Shown: one piece after another, positions 62,201 to 64,000 of the stretch
How the letters are laid out: the number at the start of each line of letters is the position of its first letter
Numbering within the stretch: position 1 is the stretch's first letter
Origin: Patagioenas fasciata
Taxonomy: Eukaryota; Chordata; Aves; Columbiformes; Columbidae
Assembly (NCBI RefSeq): GCF_037038585.1
Contig: NC_092521.1
Location: 75,851,398-75,915,397 of the forward strand
Direction: 5' to 3'
Length of the DNA: 64,000 nt
Notes under the pieces: model-generated
What the model saw: the letters and a program-made list of their open reading frames with translations, nothing else
Databases searched by the model: none
Told to the model about the DNA's origin: nothing
Program-made: the position numbers and the translations under genes

Positions 62201-63204
62201 GTTCTCCCAGGACCTTAATTCAGGACATATTCCACTGTGATTCATTGCTACTACTTATTTGCATTTGCAGCCTGTCAGTTCAGACATTCCCTTTTATTTG
62301 GAAGGCAGTAGCTACAGTACTAACTTAAAGCCTAATTTAAAGTTATTGCTGGGAAGCTTGAAAAAACATCTCAAGCCCTGCTATTATTGTTCAAGCTCAA
62401 GTACTTCATGTTCACAGAAGCAATCTGCTTAAATATTTTTTCAAATTTGTCAAATCCCCTTGCAAGCAACCTAACACTCTTGAAATGTAAATATTCTGTT
62501 TCTTTTCAAGTGTCCATTAAAATAAATATACACTTTCATATTAGAGCATTTCATTTTGTAAAAGTTATGTCAAGCTTTTGTCAAGATTCATTTCTTTTAA
62601 AATAGATTTGTCATTTCAGTGCAAGTACTTAATCTGGTTTGTATTGCTCATCTTTAAGCAGGGAATAATTTTTTATAATCAGTAAAAAAATCAAATTCTA
62701 CCTCTAGAGTACAGCGTCATGGTCAAGAGAGGAATACAGCTCAAAGACAACCACCTATTTAATATTTTTTTTTTTTACATTTTTGTTTGGAATAGGAGTT
62801 TGTGAAGTGTAATTTACTTGCCACTGTTGCATATTGTAACTGTGCTTCTTAAAGGTACCTTGTGAAGGACTTTTTTTTATCTCGGGTTCTCTTCTGTGCA
62901 ATGGATATACTCCGTTATTTTGAACATGAGTGGAATATCAGTGTCAGAGTTACGTCACATAAAATCTCTCCTTTTATTATCTTTAGTAATGATGCACAGG
63001 AAAAAATGGTTCATCTAAGCTTTTGTTTAATGTGTATGTTAGCAATAGAAGTCAAAAGGGAGAGTGGATTTGTAGTTTCTGCTACAGGACTATTTTATTA
63101 TTATGTCAATTATAATGTTCCTTTTCTCTTCTAGGCAGTGGCTTAAATCTGAAGACATTCAAAGAATATCACTTCTTTTCTATAATAAGACTCTGGAAAA
63201 AGAA
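5121..63204 (+). CDS. ADCY2: ADCY2, adenylate cyclase type 2 (partial, 10 internal exons, spliced)
   Basis: Membrane adenylate cyclase that makes cyclic AMP from ATP at the plasma membrane. In mammals type 2 is stimulated by Gs-alpha and conditionally by G-beta-gamma, and is insensitive to calcium/calmodulin (family knowledge). Ten exons join to 401 codons without a stop, and every junction has AG/GT borders and matching phase. Window residues: 1-18 end of transmembrane segment 6; 19-50 helical linker; about 90-277 C1a cyclase domain; 278-401 C1b. The metal aspartates are window residues 105 (DIVGF) and 149 (LGDCYY), 44 apart as in ADCY2. An arginine in NMRVGVHSG (193) is the conserved ATP-contact position. 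The linker [19 protein letters not shown] matches type 2 rather than the related types 4 and 7. The start codon, first five membrane segments, segments 7-12 and C2 are outside the window. No frameshift or stop is present, so the gene looks functional. Confidence 0.96.
7416..7700 (+). mobile_element. CR1 LINE, 5'-truncated 3' end
   Basis: The sequence matches the last part of avian CR1 ORF2 (AGTGATAGGACAAGAGG, GGAACAGGCTGCCCAGGGA) and its 3' untranslated end, finishing with the ATTCTGTGATTCTGTA terminal repeat. It was 5'-truncated on insertion, as usual for CR1. It is the same subfamily type as the copies at 30680-31040 and 55105-55455. The coding frame is broken. Confidence 0.9.
8555..8778 (+). 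mobile_element. Older diverged CR1 fragment (left part)
   Basis: A diverged CR1 reading starts at AGTCCACCAAAGGGCTAC and runs through AGTGAAAGGATGAGGGGCAA to GCACGAGCTGCAGCAG, a block typical of an older CR1 group. It stops where the younger CR1 begins. The short continuation at 9336-9370 suggests that the younger copy inserted into it. Confidence 0.6.
8779..9333 (+). mobile_element. Young CR1 LINE with open ORF2 C-terminus
   Basis: The frame through 8774-9253 is open for about 159 codons and ends at a natural stop. It encodes the C-terminal part of the CR1 reverse transcriptase protein: [57 protein letters not shown]. The 3' untranslated end follows (GTCCCTTCCAATCCCTAACA) and the copy ends in two ATTCTGTG units at 9318-9333. 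The reverse transcriptase palm and the 5' end are missing. The lack of stops shows it is younger than its neighbours. It cannot move by itself. Confidence 0.9.
9336..9370 (+). mobile_element. Possible right part of the older CR1
   Basis: GGGAGATTTTCAAGACACAG resembles the CR1 segment encoding the end of ORF2 (usually GAGATATTCAAGACTCGGCTGG). It follows directly after the terminal repeat of the young CR1. It is short and diverged, so the assignment is tentative. Confidence 0.4.
9371..10453. other. ADCY2: Intron sequence without recognised gene
   Basis: This AT-rich stretch has a T-rich tract at 9712-9743 and an imperfect CAT-type trinucleotide run at 10279-10309. I see no family match. Confidence 0.5.
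10279..10309. repeat. (CAT)n microsatellite, imperfect
   Basis: CCATCATCATCATCAACATC followed by AGCATCAT is a short interrupted trinucleotide repeat. Confidence 0.7.
10454..11575 (-). mobile_element. CR1 LINE, internal ORF2 (reverse transcriptase) fragment, frameshifted
   Basis: On the minus strand this encodes much of the CR1 reverse transcriptase. 11575 to about 11400 carries [20 protein letters not shown]. 11248-10817 carries [38 protein letters not shown] and [19 protein letters not shown]. 10759-10532 carries [20 protein letters not shown]. The parts are in different frames, and a small deletion is visible near 11245-11260. The catalytic FADD motif reads SADD. The copy is truncated at both ends: at 10454 it stops at the LFSLEK block without the usual 3' terminus. 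It is a dead element. Confidence 0.92.
11576..12004. other. ADCY2: Intron with GC-rich unassigned stretch
   Basis: About 11700-11900 is markedly GC-richer than its surroundings (TGCCAGCCCCCTGCCCTTGG). It adjoins the upstream side of the minus-strand CR1 and could be diverged repeat sequence. I could not match it to a family. Confidence 0.4.
12005..12100 (+). mobile_element. CR1 3' end fragment, old
   Basis: TCATCTAGTTTTGAAGTCAG and TTGGACTATAGATCTCCAGA, followed by GGTCCCTTCCAACCTGAATA, are the CR1 3' untranslated region. The terminal repeat is eroded. Confidence 0.7.
12101..14139. other. ADCY2: Intron sequence without recognised gene
   Basis: This AT-rich stretch has open frames of up to 121 codons around 13285-13885 that resemble no protein I know. 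I see no repeat. Confidence 0.5.
14140..14214 (+). mobile_element. CR1 3' end fragment
   Basis: TTGGACTCGATGATCCTTGT, GGGTCCCTTTCAACTCAGGA and the ATTCTATGATTCTATGATT end are the last ~70 bp of a CR1 copy. Confidence 0.85.
18980..19050. repeat. T/G-rich low-complexity tract
   Basis: Runs of T alternate with TTTG, TTGTTG and TTGG units. The overlapping hydrophobic open frames are a by-product of this composition. Confidence 0.7.
19724..19753. repeat. 13-bp tandem duplication
   Basis: CACTGAAACCTGA occurs twice head to tail (19724-19736, 19737-19749), followed by another CACT. Confidence 0.85.
22325..22440. repeat. CA microsatellite in A/C-rich low-complexity tract
   Basis: A purine-poor tract of AAAC and AACC units precedes a (CA)9 run at 22399-22416. 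Confidence 0.8.
23280..23870. mobile_element. Probable avian ERVL-type LTR remnant
   Basis: The block starts TGTTGTGGGTTAGTCATGGC, then CAGCTACTCACTCACTCCCC. It continues with GTGAAAAAAATAAG, GAAAGCTCATAGATGAAGAT, CTTACCAGTTACC and TGGGCAAAACAGATTGAAC. This order of motifs resembles a common avian ERVL LTR group that I recall (TGTTGTGG..., CTCACTCACTCCCCC, AAGTGAGAAAACTCATGGG, GGCAAAACAGACT). It is GC-richer than flanking DNA between about 23500 and 23860. The right boundary is unclear, I found no target duplication, and the transcriptional strand is not fixed. This is recognition from memory, not a search. Confidence 0.5.
23871..30675. other. ADCY2: Intron sequence without recognised gene
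   Basis: AT-rich, with simple tracts at about 27594-27640 (A with AC interruptions) and a 25-T run at 28988-29012. A 72-codon open frame at 29088-29306 has a normal amino-acid mix but no family resemblance that I can name. No CR1 copy was seen. Confidence 0.5.
28988..29012. repeat. Poly(T) run, 25 nt
   Basis: This is a homopolymer. No target duplication or gene-like sequence was seen beside it to suggest a minus-strand processed pseudogene. Confidence 0.8.
30676..31040 (+). mobile_element. CR1 LINE, 5'-truncated 3' end
   Basis: Remnants of the CR1 ORF2 end are visible (GACCTTATCACTGTCTACAA, AGTGATAGGACAAGAGGAAA, GGAACAGGCTGCCCAGGGAA). The 3' region follows (GGTTGGACTCAATGATCCTG) and the copy ends in a degenerate ATTCTCTGATTCTATG repeat. 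Stops break the frame. Confidence 0.9.
32079..32099. repeat. (AAAC)n microsatellite
   Basis: Five consecutive AAAC units. Confidence 0.85.
32601..32627. repeat. Poly(A) run, 27 nt
   Basis: This is a homopolymer with no upstream AATAAA signal or recognisable cDNA, so it does not look like a retropseudogene tail. Confidence 0.8.
33650..34260. mobile_element. Possible avian ERVL-type LTR remnant
   Basis: A GC-richer block includes GGGGGGCTGTGTCGCATGGA, CAACCCATGCTGGAGCAGGG and GGGCACTGCAGCCCATCAGT. These are reminiscent of the '...CCCATGCTGGAGCAG...ACTGCAGCC...' stretch in abundant avian ERVL LTRs as I recall them. No boundaries or target duplication were found. It could instead be another diverged repeat. 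Confidence 0.35.
34261..36899. other. ADCY2: Intron sequence without recognised gene
   Basis: AT-rich and unremarkable. Open frames of about 118-124 codons at 35132-35506 and 36369-36725 show no family resemblance. Confidence 0.5.
36900..37215. other. GC-rich island in the long intron, unassigned
   Basis: About 300 bp is strongly GC-rich against an AT-rich background and full of CCTGG/GGCCC repeats (CTGGCCCTGGTCCTGGCCCA at about 36999-37020). CpG is scarce, so it is not a typical CpG island. It may be an old retroelement fragment or a degenerate short tandem array. I cannot identify it. Confidence 0.5.
37216..43658. other. ADCY2: Intron sequence without recognised gene
   Basis: AT-rich, with a purine tract of A and G at about 42256-42292. 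No recognised repeat family. It ends with the acceptor of exon b. Confidence 0.5.
43659..43807 (+). CDS. ADCY2: ADCY2 exon b: linker and start of C1a
   Basis: This 149-nt exon has an acceptor at AATTTTAG (AG 43657-43658) and donor GTATTG at 43808. It starts in phase 0 and ends two bases into a serine codon. It encodes 49 residues beginning [11 protein letters not shown] and continuing through [19 protein letters not shown] to [10 protein letters not shown], the conserved lead-in to the catalytic core. The [11 protein letters not shown] stretch is specific to the ADCY2/4/7 group. It follows the 38.4-kb intron. Confidence 0.96.
43808..45013 (+). other. ADCY2: ADCY2 intron b-c, with repeat cluster
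   Basis: This 1.2-kb phase-2 intron is AT-rich. Its notable content is the quasi-palindromic cluster at 44721-44870. Confidence 0.85.
44721..44870. repeat. Imperfect tandem and inverted repeats of an AGGTAATACCT-like unit
   Basis: Units such as AAGGTAATACCTGTG, AAGGTAATACCTATA and AAAGGTAAATATAGGTG recur about every 15-17 bp. AGGTAATACCT is nearly its own reverse complement, so the array is both a degenerate tandem repeat and a set of small hairpins. Confidence 0.7.
45014..45125 (+). CDS. ADCY2: ADCY2 exon c: C1a first metal site (DIVGF)
   Basis: This 112-nt exon has an acceptor at CTATTGTAG (AG 45012-45013) and donor GTGGGT at 45126. The first base completes a serine codon from exon b, and the exon ends in phase 0. 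It encodes [18 protein letters not shown] followed by [20 protein letters not shown]. The aspartate of DIVGF (codon 45027-45029) is the first of two carboxylates that bind the catalytic magnesium ions in class III cyclases. The following IVGFT turn holds the ATP phosphates. Confidence 0.97.
45126..46168 (+). other. ADCY2: ADCY2 intron c-d
   Basis: This 1.04-kb phase-0 intron is AT-rich. I see no repeat or gene in it. Confidence 0.85.
46169..46296 (+). CDS. ADCY2: ADCY2 exon d: C1a second metal site (LGDCYY)
   Basis: This 128-nt exon has an acceptor at TTCTTCCAG (AG 46167-46168) and a consensus donor GTAAGT at 46297. It enters in phase 0 and leaves two bases into a lysine codon. It encodes [19 protein letters not shown] and then [23 protein letters not shown]. 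The aspartate at codon 46202-46204 is the second metal ligand. One difference from the mammalian sequence as I recall it is Q in SLQNHAKN, where mammals have P. This is a surface position and the change looks benign. Confidence 0.97.
46470..46928 (+). mobile_element. CR1 LINE, 5'-truncated, old
   Basis: The ORF2 C-terminus is recognisable ([20 protein letters not shown], then NLEKRKL). Next come CCCAGTGACAGGACACCAAT, a CACTGGCACAGGCTGTCCAG block and the 3' end (GTTGGACTAGACAATCTCCA). The terminal repeat is degenerate (ATTCTGTGAATCTGTGATTATG). A stop at about 46628 and later shifts kill the frame. Confidence 0.88.
50126..50168 (-). mobile_element. CR1 3' terminus, very short
   Basis: TCACAGAATCACAGAATG followed by TTAGGGATTGGAGGGAAATT is the reverse complement of the last ~40 bp of a CR1. 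It matches the 3' end of the young copy at 8779-9333 almost base for base (ATCCCTAACATTCTGTGATT), so it is the same subfamily. Confidence 0.8.
52425..52583 (+). CDS. ADCY2: ADCY2 exon e: C1a core (RVGVHSG, KWQYDVW)
   Basis: This 159-nt exon has an acceptor at CTACAG (AG 52423-52424) and donor GTAAGA at 52584. It enters completing a lysine codon and leaves two bases into a glycine codon. It encodes [39 protein letters not shown] and [14 protein letters not shown]. The RVGVHSG and QYDVW blocks are the most conserved strands of the class III cyclase fold and lie at the C1/C2 interface. No key residue is missing. Confidence 0.97.
52584..52960 (+). other. ADCY2: ADCY2 intron e-f
   Basis: A 377-bp phase-2 intron with an A run at about 52710. 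Nothing else seen. Confidence 0.9.
52961..53093 (+). CDS. ADCY2: ADCY2 exon f: end of C1a
   Basis: This 133-nt exon has an acceptor at ATGATTTCAG (AG 52959-52960) and donor GTTAGT at 53094. The first base completes a glycine codon and the exon ends in phase 0. It encodes [20 protein letters not shown], then [18 protein letters not shown] and FVINPK, the last strands of C1a. The RVHIT start and the TYFVINP end are typical closing motifs of the domain. Small conservative differences from mammalian ADCY2 are visible (T for S, A for E, N for L). Confidence 0.96.
53094..53424 (+). other. ADCY2: ADCY2 intron f-g
   Basis: A 331-bp phase-0 intron, the shortest in the window. Its last ~85 bases are open in frame with exon g by chance. 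Confidence 0.9.
53425..53601 (+). CDS. ADCY2: ADCY2 exon g: start of C1b
   Basis: This 177-nt exon is phase 0 at both ends (59 codons), with an acceptor at CAACCAG (AG 53423-53424) and donor GTAGGG at 53602. It encodes [18 protein letters not shown], then [20 protein letters not shown] and [21 protein letters not shown]. This is the start of the less conserved cytoplasmic C1b region. The [15 protein letters not shown] block identifies the ADCY2 branch. Retention of the following intron would add 14 residues before a stop, so the weak-looking GTAGGG donor matters for product length. Confidence 0.95.
53602..54925 (+). other. ADCY2: ADCY2 intron g-h
   Basis: A 1.3-kb phase-0 intron. No repeat family recognised. 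If it were retained, the protein would end at a stop at about 53644-53646. Confidence 0.85.
54926..54969 (+). CDS. ADCY2: ADCY2 exon h: 44-nt C1b exon
   Basis: This very short exon has an acceptor at TTTTTTAG (AG 54924-54925) and donor GTAAAA at 54970. It enters in phase 0 and leaves two bases into an arginine codon. It encodes [14 protein letters not shown] plus that split arginine. DVPMGQ and the reading into RTKSQ of the next exon fit ADCY2, and the length equals the mammalian segment. The residues between FQ and RTKS (RCRE here, NRTL in mammals as I recall) are unlike the mammalian protein. Frame and length make the call firm despite that divergence. Confidence 0.9.
55105..55455 (+). mobile_element. 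CR1 LINE, 5'-truncated, 3' tip lost
   Basis: The ORF2 C-terminus is readable in frames shifted against each other: [17 protein letters not shown] at 55150-55190, then [20 protein letters not shown] and [20 protein letters not shown] at 55194-55388. The 3' region begins (GTTAGGTTAACAGTTGGGCT), but the ATTCTATG terminal repeat is absent. Confidence 0.9.
57685..57774. repeat. TTTG and GT microsatellites
   Basis: A TTTG-unit tract near 57685-57700 and a (GT)7 run at 57761-57774. Confidence 0.75.
57971..58051 (+). CDS. ADCY2: ADCY2 exon i: C1b helical segment
   Basis: This 81-nt exon has an acceptor at TTTGTTCCAG (AG 57969-57970) and donor GTATGC at 58052. It enters completing an arginine codon and leaves two bases into a lysine codon. 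It encodes [20 protein letters not shown] followed by IDGINAQK. The charged stretch and the [11 protein letters not shown] motif match the end of C1b in ADCY2. Confidence 0.95.
58052..63134 (+). other. ADCY2: ADCY2 intron i-j
   Basis: A 5.1-kb phase-2 intron. It holds the minus-strand CR1 at 60610-61100 and otherwise nothing I recognise. The open frame at 62862-63134 ends at the TAG of the splice acceptor and is not in the frame of exon j. Confidence 0.85.
60610..61100 (-). mobile_element. CR1 LINE, 5'-truncated, nearly intact ORF2 end
   Basis: The minus strand is open for 113 codons (61033-60692), reading [60 protein letters not shown] and a [20 protein letters not shown] block. The 3' untranslated region and terminal ATTCTATGATT-like end lie at 60610-60690 (GAATCATAGAAATATTTTGG). 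One codon is lost in the usual RKNFFTE motif. It is 5'-truncated near 61100. Confidence 0.92.
63135..63204 (+). CDS. ADCY2: ADCY2 exon j: end of C1b before the second membrane domain
   Basis: This 70-nt exon has an acceptor at CTCTTCTAG (AG 63133-63134) and a consensus donor GTAAGT at 63205. The first base completes a lysine codon and the exon ends in phase 0. It encodes [20 protein letters not shown] then EKE. In ADCY2 this peptide lies directly before membrane segment 7, which must be in the next exon beyond the window. The only change from the mammalian version as I recall it is T for V in YNKTLEKE. Confidence 0.95.
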
Positions 63205-63557
63205 GTAAGTTATTTTCACTGCAGAGTCATGGGTGATTTCGTCTTTGCCTCATCATAAGTGAAACTTGTATCTCTTGATTTTGTAACACGGAGCCACGGC
63301 CACAGCACCTCTCCTGCAGGGAGAAGTGCTCAAACCTTACAATAATATTTTAGCTGATTTATCAAAAAATTTTTATGAATATCATGTCCAAGACTGCCTT
63401 CTGCTTTGTAGGGCTCTGCAGTTCACTTGAATTTCTTAAAATTTTCATGGTCTCGCAGAAGTGGGAGGAGGTTTGATAGCCCAAATTTGATGTAACTAGA
63501 GCAAAGAATTCCTAAATTCCATCATCTGCATCCTCAAAAGGCATTTATCAAACTCCA

Positions 63558-63675
63558 GTTTGACAACCCTTTCAGTGAGGAAGATTTTCCTAATATCCAA
63601 TCTGAACCTTCCCTGGTGCAACTTGAGACCATTTGCTCCATTCCTATCCCTTGCTACTTGGGAAAAGAGACCAAT
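63558..63675 (-). mobile_element. CR1 internal fragment
   Basis: GACAACCCTTTCAGTGAGGA, ATTTTCCTAATATCCAATCT and TGGTGCAACTTGAGACCATT match the same segment of the copy at 60610-61100. Both ends are truncated. Confidence 0.85.
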
Positions 63676-63870
63676 TTTTTTTTTCTTTGACGTGTCTCTA
63701 AGACTCCACCTGTAGTAATGATAGCTTTGTAATTATATTGGTTGCTCATTAGTTTTCTCCATATACACTTGATGCTCGCAGTCATTCCAGGGAAACAATA
63801 CCATAAATGTATTTTAAGAAAGATACCTTACTGTCTTGGATGCAACATACTCAAATTTATTCTGACTAAT

Positions 63871-63964
63871 ATCATAGAATCACAGAGTAGTTTGCGTTGG
63901 AAGGAACCTTAAAAATTCATCTAGTCCAACTCCTCTGCAATGAGCAGGGACATCTCAACTAGAT
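63871..63964 (-). mobile_element. CR1 3' end fragment
   Basis: The reverse complement of a CR1 terminus: ATCATAGAATCACAGAGTAG, GTTGGAAGGAACCTTAAAAA, TCATCTAGTCCAACTCCTCT, then GCAATGAGCAGGGACATCTC. This is a different subfamily end from the 63558-63675 fragment. Confidence 0.85.
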
Positions 63965-64000
63965 ATGTGTGATAAACGTGTTTGAGACATCTGTGTGCAA

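Larger units (their letters stand above)
63205..64000 (+). other. ADCY2: ADCY2 intron downstream of exon j (partial)
   Basis: This intron starts with GTAAGT. The next ADCY2 exon, which should encode membrane segment 7, is not reached. It contains two CR1 fragments. Confidence 0.85.

Noticed and set aside
62862..63134. Open frame running up to exon j, a possible alternative upstream extension
   Set aside because: It ends at the TAG formed by the splice acceptor and is in a different frame from the exon.

Overview
The window is vertebrate nuclear DNA, almost certainly from a bird. It is AT-rich, sparsely coding and intron-dominated. It carries at least a dozen CR1 LINE pieces with the avian CR1 3' terminal repeat (ATTCTATG/ATTCTGTG type), one well-bounded endogenous retroviral LTR, and two probable older avian ERVL-type LTR remnants. 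I saw no bacterial-type operons, no CRISPR array and no tRNA or rRNA genes.

The only host gene I can support is ADCY2 (adenylate cyclase type 2) on the + strand, and the whole window lies inside it. Ten exons can be placed to the base: 5121-5270, 43659-43807, 45014-45125, 46169-46296, 52425-52583, 52961-53093, 53425-53601, 54926-54969, 57971-58051 and 63135-63204. All have AG/GT borders and compatible phases. They join into 1203 nt, or 401 codons with no stop. By alignment from memory this is about residues 190-590 of the roughly 1090-residue protein: the end of membrane segment 6, the helical linker, the C1a catalytic half-domain with both metal-binding aspartates, and C1b up to the second membrane domain. 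The start of the protein, membrane segments 7-12 and the C2 half-domain lie outside the window.

Layout: 1-5120 is intron with a solo LTR at 1873-2326. 5271-43658 is one 38.4-kb intron holding most of the CR1 copies and the ERVL-like remnants. 43659-63204 holds nine exons separated by introns of 0.33-6.1 kb. The last 0.8 kb is intron with two CR1 fragments.

I found no convincing undescribed biological system. The items most worth a second look are the solo LTR with a perfect 6-bp target duplication, a young CR1 apparently nested in an older one, a very short and divergent C1b exon (54926-54969), a quasi-palindromic repeat cluster just upstream of the first catalytic exon, and several GC-rich islands in the long intron whose origin I cannot name.
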